From NCBI GenBank assembly GCA_029582265.1, contig CM055830.1, positions 27,474,530-27,538,529 of the forward strand: a stretch of 64,000 nucleotides of DNA. The letters are read 5' to 3'. Positions 33,101-43,137 of this stretch are shown here, piece after piece; positions within the stretch are counted from its first letter, which is position 1; each line of letters begins with the position of its first letter. The translations under genes were made by a program, and so were the position numbers. This DNA is from Zoroaster sp. YZ-2022 (Eukaryota > Echinodermata > Asteroidea > Forcipulatida > Zoroasteridae). The notes under the pieces are model-generated. The model saw only the letters and a list, made by a program, of their open reading frames with translations. It was not told where the DNA came from and made no database searches.

Positions 33101-36100
33101 CATAAGTGCGACCAGTTGGTCGCTATTATTATATCACGATTCCCAGATTCAACTAAAAATTTGTTTTAAGTCTAATACAACCAGACATTTCGGATGATGT
33201 TTTGTGCCACACCGTATTTTGGATTATTTTCTGTACTAAATATGGTCTGCATCATGCCATTTATTAGCGATAACAATCTTAAAGCTAATGTGCTCCAATT
33301 AGACAGCTTACAAAGATTCATTTATGCCCGACAAAATTATAAAATCCACCAAGCTCTGGCTAAATCGTTCATCCAGAAAGAACGCTTCCCACCTTTCCCG
33401 CGTAGAGGACACTTCACATATCCAGTCGCGTGATGTAGCCAGAAGATTTAGCCAGAGCTTGGTAGATTAATATTAATATTTATATTTATTTCATTTCTCG
33501 GGCATCAGAAAAAAAGTACAATAATGCACATTGGTAAAAACATTAAAACATTTTTTTTTAAATATGAAAAAAGCAATTAAAATACAAAGTAAGGATAGAA
33601 AACCAGCTGGAGCCCGAAGGATTGCCTAAAAGAAACAAAGTTCCTGTCAAGAGGCTTTCCTCCCCAGCTGGTTAAAAAATATATAGATATTAATTTTAAA
33701 AAATATATATATATATAAAAAATTACAAATACGCATGAATACACAAACACAATCGTTCATAAAATTAATAAAAACCTTAAAGAAGCACTCCAATGTCAAA
33801 TTCAGCTCTGCGTCCCGCTCACCCTCCAAAAGGTAGAGGACCCAACAGAAAACGGAAAAAACAAGGGCCCCATCCATTGATACATGAGCGAATCACAAAA
33901 CCGAACACGACCCCAGAGTGCCTCCTTAAAATAGGATAAATACACTGGTCAAAATATAAAAAACAGGTGAGCTACAAATAAAATTTGATAAGAAAATAAA
34001 TGAAATCGGGCAAACGTTCATACTCCTATGTTAAAAAAAGTAAAAGAAAACTAAGAAATTCCGACGCGCCGGGATCAGAAACCAGAGACTTTTTTGTTGG
34101 ACTTATCATGTCATCATTATCATGTGTTTGTTGGCATGGTTACCATTTTCATCATATAAACTGTAATATAGTTCCCATCCACAGGTATTCAAGGTTGGGG
34201 TCATAGTTGAGTAGTCTCTCTGTTGTTATGGAAATAAGGCTTTCTATTGTGATCACAAATTGAATACTTACAGGACCAGAACGGAGCTTACGCCGTTGTC
34301 ATGACAATGGCAAAACAACCGTCGTTTACACACATTAATTGTTAAAAGGCCGTACATTATGGGTGGAATGCAGCAATGTTTGCATATTTAATGAGAAACA
34401 GCTACATCAAACTTACTGATCAATGGTTCTTGCTCATTTCGGGAAAAAACACAGGGGCTACTGAATATGCATTAAGTGTTTATATTATTATACTGGCTTA
34501 AATGCTATTATCGCAAGTAAAGTATGGTGAAGGTAATGCAGAAAGAACCAAAATGGTTATTTCTGCATTAACGTAAAGCTTACTGATGAGTGTAAAGCTG
34601 ATGATTGTATTAATCTTCTCCAGAAATATTTGTGTCTGAGTTTCTGTAATTTTTATGAAAAATTCAAATCATTTCCAGGTTTAATTTAGCAAAGTGTACT
34701 TTGTCTTAAAGAAACATCGCCCGTGTATGGGCTGATTTGACGGTGAAAATAGATTGAAATGTTGAACTGCTGTTTTTCTCGAGTTAAGGAAGTTATAAGC
34801 TTTCATTTCCGACATTGAACTGAAAAATCTGTCAAGGATTAGTACCAGTAAAATAAAAATTCAAATTAATAAAATGCTGGCCCAATGTTTTAATCCCATC
34901 AGCCATTCCGTGCTATTTGACACTTCCTTTTTTTTTCAAAGTACAAATTTCAAATTGGACCTAATTTAAAATTTTCAAATTATTTTAAAACTAAAATACC
35001 CAGTGCTTCAAATTCTACAAAGACATTTTAAAAGTTCTTCCTACAGGTCCCCAAGCACCCCTGTGGGAAAACAGATGAGTAAAAAAAATCATGAAATTCA
35101 GAATTATAATTTTTTTTCACAGAATAAAAATTGCTTAGATGTGATTATCATGTATGCACAACCGAGGGCCATGAGTGAGGATTAGCCTCCACTTTAAAAA
35201 AAAATGTCGACTCCATTTTTTTTACTGTTACGCGAGTCACAAAAAAGTCTTACATTTTTTTCTCTTCTAAGATCTGTAACTATTTTTATTCTTTTTGTTC
35301 AAATTATTGGTGTTTCCTTAGTGTCCTCCTTTATAAATAACAAAACCATAAATACCTATGCCTTTTCCTTTTTCAACAAAATCTCCATAAAGTTTTGTCG
35401 TGGGTCACGCAACAGTAGTGCTATAACACTACAATGGTATTACACCTTTTCAGCATTCTTAGTAGAAATAATAATAATCATCATCATCATCATCATCATC
35501 ATCGTCATCATCGTCATCATCGTCATCATCGTCATCATCGTCATCATCGTCATCATCGTCACCATCGTCACCATCGTCACCATCGTCACCATCGTCACCA
35601 TCGTCACCATCGTCACCATCGTCACCATCGTCACCATCGTCACCATCGTCACCACCACCATCACCACCATCACCACCATCACCACCATCACCACCATCAC
35701 CACCATCACCACCATCACCACCATCATCACCATCACCACCATCACCACCACCATCACCACCATCACAATAATAATGTGGACTTATATAGCGCACGTATCC
35801 ACCAAACTGGTGCTCGAGGTGCATTATATTATTATCCCTGCTCATCAGGCTCATAAATCATGTTTGTCATACGAGTCACTATGGAATGGCTGCTCAGTTT
35901 GTATGAGGGCGTGTGCAGTCTTCCGATTAGCCAGCGCGGCTGTCAATCAGAATCAAACGCATTTTAAATACCGCTTTTATACAATTTCTGACATCCGAAT
36001 TTCATACATTATTTTGTTTGTTTAATAACGATATTATCTTTCAAAATTCTCTTGATCCAAACATGGGCAATATATCTTTAAATACCACATTAGAATTAGT

Positions 36101-38009
36101 ACAAAATAATTGAACGCATTTTTAAAAATTCCACATTACAATTCTTATTTTCTCTAAGGTGTAAGCACTTGATATATACTTGTACTATTTTAACACCAAC
36201 TAAACTTTCAGACAATAACTCGTTCATTTGATAATCTGGCAATAACCAATGATGTACCTTCCCTTTAATAACAAACCTCGCTAGCGTTCTAGTATAACGA
36301 AATAAAATTAAGTGATTTTATTGTAGATAAACTGCGTAGATACATTGCATTGGAGAAGGGTTTTTTTGCCTGATGAGTCGACACAATTTAGTTCTGCCGA
36401 AAATGTGTAAGTTACATTATATAGTATTGTATTTCCATCTTTGTATGAAACAGTATATTTTATTTTTGTTTTGATTTGTGAATAATAGACCTTTATCACA
36501 GTGTAACCATCTTGGTTTTCTTCCATATAAATTCATGTGGCCAAACCGAGGCTGGAAGGGAAATAGCCTGGCTCCTTTTTTGTAATGAAAATCAGCATTA
36601 TAATCGCTATTGCATATACAGGGACTCGGACAAAGATGGCAGCAGTGCGATAAAGGTTTATAGGTTTAAAAGACATGGGAGTAAAGAAATGTTAAATTGA
36701 TTCAACATCAACTGTATGATATAAATACTTGATTAATATCATAGACCTCGCATTTTAATTTATCCTTAATGAATACAAAAATCGATACCACGCCAGTAGC
36801 AGACTTGCCTATTACGCATACCGGTACCACTGCATTGTTTACTGGTATCGTTGCTTATGAACCTATCGACTATTCACAATAAGCTGAACACTGGATGCAG
36901 TTTTGTTATTATTACATTTATAAATCCAAGAACTTTACTTTAAGGTGTACTGTTGAAATTATCCAAAATCATTCTGATGAAATAATGCCAAGAGTACAAC
37001 ATGACATTTGTTTTGAACATAGACACTTGAAAGAATAAATTCAGGAAAACATTCATGACATTTGGAAAACATGGGAACATGATGACCGATGGATATTGGG
37101 CCAGATGAGTCATTCCAAGAAAAATTGTTGACTTTGCTGACTTGTTATTTTGGCTAAAATTATCTCAACTCATAATCTAATTGAAAATAGCACCAATCAA
37201 AGTCACTTGATTTGGAAGATCTTTTCAGTTCAATCAAGTGACACCAGAAAGTAAATTTTAGATATTGTTGTTTTGCAACGCCAAGTCACATTATCTAAGA
37301 TTATTAAGGTTTAATATATGTTAAATGGTTTCATGCCCGGTCCTAAATGTTAAATGTTGATGTGATTTTCTAAGAATAGGACATAAAAACAAGACATGTA
37401 CACGTTGTTGCTTCAAATGTATTTTGTTTGTGTAAAGCAATACGGTAGTACAAGCAAAGTGGATAACAATTTTGTGTTGAATTAAACAAACGCAACGTGT
37501 ATGAGCCACCATATATCAACGCACCATGTGTTCAGTCTTGAGGCTTGCATAATTTCACAACACAGAGGGTTATTTTTGGCAAAATTATCAACAGTTTATC
37601 TTATTATAATTAAACAATGTAATCCAAAAGTACACAAGGCTTGTTTTATTTAGAAATACATTCAGTTAGATAAACTCATCACATGTATATTGGAACTAAA
37701 GCAATATGAAGACATTCCCTTCCTTCCTCAACTCATATGTAAATAAACATAATCCCCATTCAGTTGAAGACCCATGGTCTTGAAAAAGGGGGTACACGGA
37801 ACAAAAAGAAGGGAAGCCATTACCCAAAAAAGGGGCACAGAAAACCCATATGGAAAATGGACAGACATGGCGATAAGAATGGGGGCACATTCTCCCTTGG
37901 GTCCACCAATGTCACCATAAGTGTGGAGACAGAAATCAAACGAATCTATCCGTTCTGGGGAAAATAGTAATCGACTTACATAGAATATGTCGAAGTAATC
38001 CTCCTCCAT
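23435..38009 (-). CDS. Large coiled-coil protein with twelve 45-residue tandem repeats; candidate ciliary protein
   Basis: Coding exons 38009-37980, 28988-25405 and 24113-23435 give 4293 nt, 1430 residues. Junctions: TAT/GTAAGT to TTGTACCAG (phase 0), then ATCAT/GTAAGC to TTAACAG (phase 2). Residues 1-250 are helical and fairly conserved-looking (MEEDYFDIFY, THPDEMIGASRQKQNYAM, MFFKTFFEYVEYLKQL). Residues 250-410 are Lys/Gln-rich and disordered. About 415-949 are twelve 45-residue units (MESDSETKPKINKKP..NDDDQ). A DE run lies at about 970-988. About 1107-1240 form a long charged coiled coil (RQRFDEAIEAKE.., VREWKEETKLMDYQ). The tail is Ser/Asp-rich and ends FVRN. No signal peptide or membrane segment is seen. 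I do not recognise the family. An RFX X-box about 220 bp upstream points to cilia, by inference only. Codon phase across the repeats is intact, so the gene looks alive. Confidence 0.85.
24531..25050 (+). repeat. 52-bp satellite-like tandem array in intron 2 of the coiled-coil gene
   Basis: Ten units start CAATTATAGGTTATATGACA at 52-bp spacing. Units differ by only one to three bases (TTGTATCG versus CTGTATCG, GAATGAT versus GAATAAT). Confidence 0.95.
25405..28988 (-). CDS. Coiled-coil gene, large coding exon 2
   Basis: This 3584-nt exon encodes residues 11-1204 plus two bases. The acceptor TTGTACCAG precedes ACC CAC CCC. The donor is ATCAT/GTAAGC; reading on gives an immediate TAA. An exon this long next to tiny exon 1 is notable. 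Confidence 0.9.
26172..27775 (-). repeat. 135-bp coding tandem repeat, twelve units
   Basis: Units are exactly 135 bp (45 codons), the last one shortened by two codons. The outer units are diverged. Four central units (KKPTK type, about 26.6-27.1 kb) are nearly identical in DNA, indicating recent unequal exchange. The length in frame keeps both strands open. Confidence 0.95.
29530..29725. mobile_element. Foldback family member with CTGATCG hairpins
   Basis: GGTTACAACTCGACGTTTCG and its mirror CGAAACGTCAAGTTGTAAAC flank repeated GACGATCAGAGCAT words. The right side ends with ATGGTGTCACCGG. It lies in intron 1 of the coiled-coil gene. Confidence 0.65.
29985..30530 (+). pseudogene. Non-LTR retrotransposon reverse transcriptase, C-terminal fragment
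   Basis: Translated pieces in shifting frames read VTSFTYLGSIIT, DIKRRIGLAMGNMQ, CLRRILGVSRRDRIRNISIR, FGHVTQMENSRYPK and GRPPNRWLDNIK. This order is typical of the end of LINE reverse transcriptases. Stops and frameshifts show it is decayed. It lies in intron 1 of the coiled-coil gene, on the opposite strand. Confidence 0.75.
30585..31429. mobile_element. Long-TIR mariner-like element, 845 bp
   Basis: TA duplications (30583-30584, 31430-31431) flank inverted repeats of about 215 bp starting AACTCCTCAAAAAAAGTTCG. The core of about 400 bp carries no transposase. Small open frames at 31013-31321 lie within it. Confidence 0.82.
32330..32673. mobile_element. MITE with about 60-bp inverted ends
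   Basis: The left end TAAAATATTGTAAAAAAGTC with CTCCGAAC and CAGAAAAGCC is mirrored at the right by GGCTTTTCTGAAAT..CAATATTTTA. A half copy (TAAAATATTGTAAGCAG..CAGAAAAGCC) is near 55075. Confidence 0.7.
33345..33470. repeat. Short hairpin-forming inverted repeat
   Basis: ACCAAGCTCTGGCTAAATC is mirrored by GATTTAGCCAGAGCTTGGT about 90 bp downstream. Confidence 0.75.
33990..34097 (+). repeat. Fragment of the CCAGAAACCGGAGAC MITE family
   Basis: GGGCAAACGTTCATACTCCT and ATCAGAAACCAGAGACTTTT match the family seen at 42.8, 45.2 and 53.0 kb. Confidence 0.6.
35476..35765 (+). repeat. Composite CAT/CGT/CAC trinucleotide microsatellite
   Basis: About 290 bp change from (ATC)n through (GTCATC)n and (GTCACC)n to (CACCAT)n. 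It produces artificial poly-His, poly-Val/Ile and poly-Asp frames. Confidence 0.95.
35766..35862 (-). mobile_element. Truncated SINE tail
   Basis: Only the 3' end (ATAATAATGTGGACTTATAT to GGCTCATAAATCAT) is present. It directly abuts the trinucleotide array, which may have grown from its tail. Confidence 0.85.
37980..38009 (-). CDS. Coiled-coil gene, coding exon 1
   Basis: Thirty bases encode MEEDYFDIFY. The donor is GTAAGT at 37979-37974. The open frame continues spuriously to 37728 if unspliced. Joining in phase 0 to 28988 gives FY-THPDEM. Intron 1 is about 9 kb. Confidence 0.7.
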
Positions 38010-38228
38010 GATGGTCCTCGGTGCAGCGCAGAGCGAAAAATTATCACTGTGACAAATTCAGTTTCCGTGCGATGGACCAGAGATACCTATCAAACGCGAC
38101 AGAGATGAGTTGAGTTTGAGTCAATGGGTAGATTGGTGCTTCAACGCATATGCAGTAGCTGTCTTAACGCGGCAGTCGAATGTGACGTACTGTGTGCGTT
38201 CTCTAGATTGAGCCAGCGCTTGTGTTGT

Positions 38229-38243
38229 GATTGCCATGGCAAC
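38229..38243. promoter_or_regulatory. Near-perfect RFX X-box upstream of the coiled-coil gene
   Basis: GATTGCCATGGCAAC fits the X-box consensus (GTYNCCATRGNAAC-like), with a perfect 12-bp palindrome TTGCCATGGCAA in the centre. It is about 220 bp upstream of the minus-strand ATG. RFX factors use such sites at ciliary genes. Confidence 0.6.
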
Positions 38244-38359
38244 TACTCCATTGATAAACAATCAAGCTGAGTCTCGGGTGCCATTCATTATCCAGTATCT
38301 TGCTCGTAGGCTTTGGACAGAGTCTTCTTAAATGACGACAGGGGGCGCAGTAAACATGT

Positions 38360-38415
<56 letters not shown>

Positions 38416-38535
38416 GTGAATAGTAAAGGTGAAACAGTGCTCACCGGATAGTTATACTATAGGTATAACTATCCGGTGAGCACTGTTCACATTACTATTC
38501 ACATTTTCTAAGTTCTACAGTGGTACGCAGCATCC

Positions 38536-38621
<86 letters not shown>

Positions 38622-38704
38622 GTAGCGGTCTATCTTGAAGTAGAGTGCTCAATGCCACATAGACAGAGCATATTATACTTGTACTTTGTGGTAAAACTAG
38701 TGGA

Positions 38705-38758
38705 ACGCTGGTGTTGTAACTCCGAGTTTCACGCGATATGCGATCATCAGACATGATG
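38705..38758 (-). ncRNA. Second hammerhead-like copy, minus strand, weaker stem I
   Basis: On the minus strand CTGATGA is followed by TCGCATATCGCGT, GAAAC, TCGGA, GTT and ACAAC. Core, stem II and stem III match the 39.0-kb copy, but only three stem I pairs form. A third copy on the plus strand (about 38755-38792) has ATGATGA in place of CTGATGA. Confidence 0.4.
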
Positions 38759-38803
38759 ATCGCATAACGCGTGAAACTCGGAGTTACAACTACCAACGTT
38801 CCT

Positions 38804-38844
<41 letters not shown>

Positions 38845-38934
38845 GTAGGGATGCTGCGTATCACTGTAGAACTTAGACAATGTGAATAGTAAAGGTGAAA
38901 CAGTGCTCACCGGATAGTTATACCTACTATTCAC

Positions 38935-38992
<58 letters not shown>

Positions 38993-38995
<3 letters not shown>

Positions 38996-39035
38996 GTCTG
39001 ATGATCGCATAACGCGTGAAACTCGGAGTTACAAC
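38993..39035 (+). ncRNA. Candidate minimal type I hammerhead ribozyme
   Basis: In order: GTTGT (38993-38997, stem I 5' strand), CTGATGA (38998-39004, core), T-CGC-ATAAC-GCG-T (39005-39017, 3-bp stem II), GAAA (39018-39021), AC-TCGGA-GT (39021-39029, 2-bp stem III with 5-nt loop, overlapping the last A of GAAA), T39030 (cleavage residue, GUU), ACAAC (39031-39035, pairs all five bases of GTTGT). All invariant core bases of the family are present. Weak points are the short stem II with a U-U at its base and the tiny stem III. Such minimal stem III forms are known from Penelope-like and satellite hammerheads, which act as dimers. Activity is unproven. Confidence 0.6.
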
Positions 39036-39064
39036 CTACCAGCGTTCCACTAGTTTTACTACAA

Positions 39065-39135
<71 letters not shown>

Positions 39136-39140
<5 letters not shown>

Positions 39141-40195
39141 GGTTAATATAAAAAGCTGTAGAGAGAAATGGTTAAAACAAATACCTGAAAAGAGAACGGG
39201 TTAATACAAAAAGCTGTGGAGAGAACAGGTTAATACAAATACCTGAAAAGAGAACGGGTTAATACAAAAAGCTGTGGAGAGAACGGGTTAAAACAAATAC
39301 CTGAAAAGAGAACAGGTTAAAACAAATACCTGAAAAGAGAACGGGTTAAAACAAATACCTGAAAAGAGAATGTGTTAATACAAAGAGCTGTGGAGAGAAC
39401 GGGTTAAAACAAATACCTGAAAAGAGAGTGGGTTAATACAAGGAGCTGTGGAGAGAACGGGTTAAAACAAATACCTGAAAAGAGAGTGGGTTAATACAAG
39501 GAGCTGTGGAGAGAACGGGTTAAAACAAATACCTGAAAAGAGAACGGTTTAATACAAAGAGCTGTGGAGAGAACGGGTTAAAACAAATACCTGAAAAGAG
39601 AACGGGTTAATACAAAGAGCTGTGGAGAGAACGGGTTAAAACAAATACCTGAAAAGAGAACGGGTTAAAACAAATACCTGAAAAGAGAACGGGTTAATAC
39701 AAAGAGCTGAAAAAAAGAACAGGTTAGAACAAATACCTGAAAAGAGAACAGGTTAAAACAAATACCTAAAAAGAGAACATGTTAAAGCAAATACCTGAAA
39801 AAAGAACAGGTTAAAGCAAATACCTGAAAATAGAACAGGTTAGAACAAATACCTGGAAAAAGAACAGGTTAAAGTAAATACCTGGAAATAGAACAGGTTA
39901 AAACAAATACCTGAAAAAAGAACAGGTTAAAACAAATTCCTGAAAAGAGAACAGGTTAAAGCAAATACCTGAAAAAAGAACAGGTTAAATCAAATACCTG
40001 AAAAAAGAACAGGTTAAAGCAAACACCTGAAAAAAGAACAGGTTAAAACAAATACCTGAAAATAGAACAGGTTAAAACAAATACCTGAAAAGAGAACAGG
40101 TTGATACAAATACCTGAAAAGAGAACAGGTTGATACAAAAACCTAAAGGGAGTATAGGTTGATACAAATAGCTGTGGAGAGTAGAGGTTGGATAA
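39136..40195 (+). repeat. 28-31-bp minisatellite, about 35 units
   Basis: Units such as GAACAGGTTAAAACAAATAC followed by CTGAAAAGA alternate in the left half with an AAAGCTGTGGAGA variant. Higher-order pairing is clear from 39136 to 39700 and lost to the right. Confidence 0.92.
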
Positions 40196-40379
40196 ATAAA
40201 TAGGGAGCAAAATGGATATGAGACGAACATATAAAACAAAAACAGGTAACTCAAGGGGATCACCACGGAGGGATACAACAACTGTAAATAGTGACGTACT
40301 ACGACAGGTGACGATCTGTTGCAACCTCTGAGCTACAGGCAGGAAATCCTGATGACCTGAAGATTTATAAATTAAATCG

Positions 40380-40425
40380 GGAGGGTGGCCTTATCTTTCG
40401 ATCCAAACCGGACCTTCATCAGAGG
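40380..40425 (-). ncRNA. Hammerhead-like fossil motif
   Basis: The minus strand reads CTGATGA, A, GGTCC, GGTTT, GGATC, GAAA. This is the CUGANGA and GAAA core around a 5-bp stem II, with one extra A before the stem. A plausible stem I is not found, so it is probably a degenerate Penelope-like end. Confidence 0.3.
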
Positions 40426-40652
40426 CTTTGACAAAGTACAAACATAAAAAACACATCCATTTATAGGGAAAAGGTAAAGCAAAGGATCATGGGGCGGGAT
40501 CCAAAAAGGCGGGAAAATAGTAGCCAATTAAAGATAAGCATCAGTCTAGAAAAGCCAATAGGATTGGCTACTCGGCAGATATGGTTTGGCCTCTGACCTG
40601 GCCCCATAGAGCAATAGATAATTGGCATAAGTGGACCGCCCACCAACATAGG

Positions 40653-40725
40653 GGCTGGTTAGCTCAGTTGGTAGAGCGCTCGTACTGTAATCGAGAGGCC
40701 GCAGGTTCGAGTCCGGCATCAGCCA
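40653..40725 (+). tRNA. tRNA-Thr(UGU)-like sequence, probably a SINE head or pseudogene
   Basis: Exactly 73 nt with the canonical layout: acceptor GGCTGGT/ATCAGCC (one G-U), D arm GCTC/GAGC, T arm with TTCGAGT, discriminator A, and TTTTT just after. The anticodon position is TGT. C33 replaces the invariant T33, the anticodon stem has a T-T, and the T stem has an A-G mismatch. With the following CTTTGCTCGCTACCCGTTT body and AT tail this looks like a SINE rather than a working tRNA. Confidence 0.5.
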
Positions 40726-40731
40726 ATTTTT

Positions 40732-40746
40732 CTTTGCTCGCTACCC

Positions 40747-40822
<76 letters not shown>

Positions 40823-40846
40823 GGGTAGCGAGCAAAGAAAAAAATA
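40732..40846. repeat. (AT)n core inside an inverted repeat
   Basis: CTTTGCTCGCTACCCGTTTA lies left of about 68 bp of (AT)n. Its exact reverse complement follows on the right, then AAAAATATATATGTATAT repeats to 40940. Confidence 0.9.
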
Positions 40847-41846
40847 TATATATGTATATATATGTATATATATGTACATGTATGTATGTATGCATGTATA
40901 TATGTATATATGTATATATGTATGCATGTATGCATGTATGCATGCTTTTTCACCGTCTTATCTCACATATTGAACAAAATCGTGTTAATCGTTTCTATGT
41001 AAAGTGAATGCGCTCTTTTCTCCTGTGCACTTAACATACAAAAAAAACATTACGGTCTTCAGGAAGATACTGGACTGCTGTTATCCAATCCACCGTGCAA
41101 AGTTTCAAATCACATTTACCATGATGTTTTATTTTTGAAATAATTCTTCTTCTTGCCATGTGCGTGAAACAATGGGCAATTTTATTGTATCATCCAATCG
41201 CGCCTGTACCTTTAAAGAAACCAGTTCTGACATTACATGGAATTGTTTCTCAAAGCACGATGAAGTCCATCGCATCGCCCTTTTCCAAAATTTCGATAGC
41301 TGCTGTCTAAAACTAGAGAACTTACGGTAAATTGTACACTGTAGCTGTTGAATGATACCATTTTCGGGACAACCAGAGTGAAAGGGGATAGAGTGAACGG
41401 GGGGGGGGGCGATATGCTTACTCCAATTAGAAAAAAGGTCGGTAAATATAATGTAAAATAATAAAATCAAATCAGGGAAAACTGATTGGGTACATATAGG
41501 CCTAAGGGCCTACTATTTTTTTTTTTTTTTGAAGCACTTTTCTTGAAATTTACTGAAGTGGGATTTGATTCTGCGACTATTTGTTTAAACATAGCTTCGT
41601 GCACATCACAACCATTCACGCTTCAAGCACTGGGCATTTCGAGGCGACGTTTTATTACGGTCCGTTTACAATATTATGTCGTGATGTCGCTTGAATGATT
41701 GAAGGGCCTATTTAACAGGATTTTGTTTTACATGAAAACATTATGCACAACTCTGAATCAATATTGAAATCGCTTGTTCACAGTTTAATTGTCAATCTGT
41801 GAGTGTTTGATATCCTTTTTGCACTTTCTGGTGTATATGCTATATA

Positions 41847-42102
41847 CACTCACTGGCCAAAAGTATTGCAACATGCTCAAAATAGCACTTTACAAGTAAC
41901 AGGTGAGATGATCATATAATCCGATTTCATCGATCGTGTATTACATAATTTCCGAGCAAGAACAGTAAAAAAGAACATTGACTTCAAAACACACGCACTT
42001 TCAAGAAGTCTTAAGTAGTGTAAATAAAATAAAATAAATTATTGTAACACAGTTCTCCAAACTGAACTTTGGGGATGTGGCAATACTTATGGCCAGTGAG
42101 TG
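41847..42102. mobile_element. Tc1-like MITE, 256 bp
   Basis: TA duplications flank the inverted ends CACTCACTGGCCAAAAGTAT and ATACTTATGGCCAGTGAGTG. These look like Tc1/mariner termini. There is no transposase. Confidence 0.85.
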
Positions 42103-42474
42103 TAGTTGCATATTTATAAGGAAAACCGTGATGTCACAGCGGGATCAGATGCAACATCATAATTCATTTGTTTTTAATATTTATCATCTTACAAAGTTAG
42201 TTCTCATAATTCTTTTTTTGTATAATCGTGTTAACTGAGTAACTTGGTCTTTGAGGTAACTATTGTTTTCTTAGTCAAGGTTTGGGGTTGTGATTGCGTA
42301 CACTTGCAGTGCTTCTGTGACATTGAGTTCCTTTTGTGTTCTCAAAACAGCGCCCTCGTGTGCCAATGATAAGCATGAATAATTTTGTACATTTAAACAA
42401 TTTACTTAATCTTCACGTCAAACATAGAAGTCCAATTTTATTCAAACTGTCCAGAAGCATGGATATTTGCTACA

Positions 42475-42690
42475 ATATGTACCTATAAGATTTAAGGCTT
42501 TGCATGGTGGAGCATTGATATCGTCTTGGTTTGTTGTAACACCTTGTGTTTATCTCAACTATGGCTAAGTGAGGTACATGTTCTGAAAAGAACCTTGGGG
42601 CGCACAACTCGTATCTCAACTGACGCTAAGTGAGATTATGGTTCAGGGGAGAACCTGAGCTAGCTATCGCTAAGTGAGAATACGGTTCAG
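42475..42690. mobile_element. Foldback element fragment related to 21.3 kb
   Basis: It shares CTTTGCATGGTGGAGCAT, AACACCTTGTGTTTATCTCA, CACAACTCGTATCTCAACTG and CTAAGTGAGATTATGGTTCA with 21180-21490. Confidence 0.65.
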
Positions 42691-42822
42691 ATATTAATAC
42701 GTACCTACATAATATTGCATTTCATAGACCTTTCAAATGCAGACATTTAATAAACAAACCGGAAAGACTCACTGCATTAACCTCTCATTAACCTCTAAAT
42801 ATCATACATATTCTATATTAGG

Positions 42823-43137
42823 CCAAAATAATATGTCTCCGGTTTCTGGTCTCCGCGCGCGATGTCCAATTGCAGGCAAAATTGCTGGATCGATTGAAAT
42901 TCTGTTGTGCTGTGTTTTAAACGACTTTTTTTTACATAGGGGTATGGACGTCTTCTAGATTTTTGAGGCCTCTCTTAGCCACTATACATGTATCACGTAG
43001 CCTATTCCACTGGTTGGCAAAAAAATGAAAAAATAAAAATAAATAAATAATAAATAAATAAAATAAATAAATAAATATTTAAAAATAAAATAAAGCGCAA
43101 CCTATGACCAGAAACCGGAGACTTTATTTGGCCTTAT
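42823..43137. mobile_element. MITE with GTCTCCGGTTTCTGGTC ends
   Basis: The left end GTCTCCGGTTTCTGGTC is mirrored by GACCAGAAACCGGAGAC at about 43108-43124, both next to AGGCCAAA/TTTGGCCT. The interior is A-rich. Confidence 0.75.

Larger units (their letters stand above)
34600..36045 (-). repeat. Interrupted reverse copy of the 49.1/60.2 kb dispersed repeat
   Basis: The right part (36045-35880) matches the start of the family (GATAATATCGTTATT, TGATTCTGATTGACAGCCGC). The left part (34860-34620) matches its end (TACTGGTACTAATCCTTGAC, GACGGTGAAAATAG mirrored). The middle is replaced by a microsatellite and a SINE tail. Confidence 0.65.
38370..39135. repeat. Five (AT)n tracts alternating with hairpin modules
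   Basis: (AT)n runs at about 38370-38413, 38537-38617, 38807-38841, 38937-38992 and 39066-39135 separate two modules present in both orientations. Module A contains CAGTGCTCACCGGATAGTTA. Module B contains CGCGTGAAACTCGGAGTTAC. Module B carries the hammerhead-like motif. Confidence 0.85.

Noticed and set aside
35204..36025. Poly-Ile/Val/Thr, poly-His, poly-Asp and poly-Met proteins
   Set aside because: All are translations of the CAT/CGT/CAC microsatellite in different frames, with a SINE tail in the same frame.
36360..36420. CTGATGAGTC near 36373 as another hammerhead
   Set aside because: No complementary stem II precedes the next GAAA and no stem I can be formed.
38515..40953. Poly Ile-Tyr open frames
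   Set aside because: They are translations of (AT)n and ATGTAT microsatellites.
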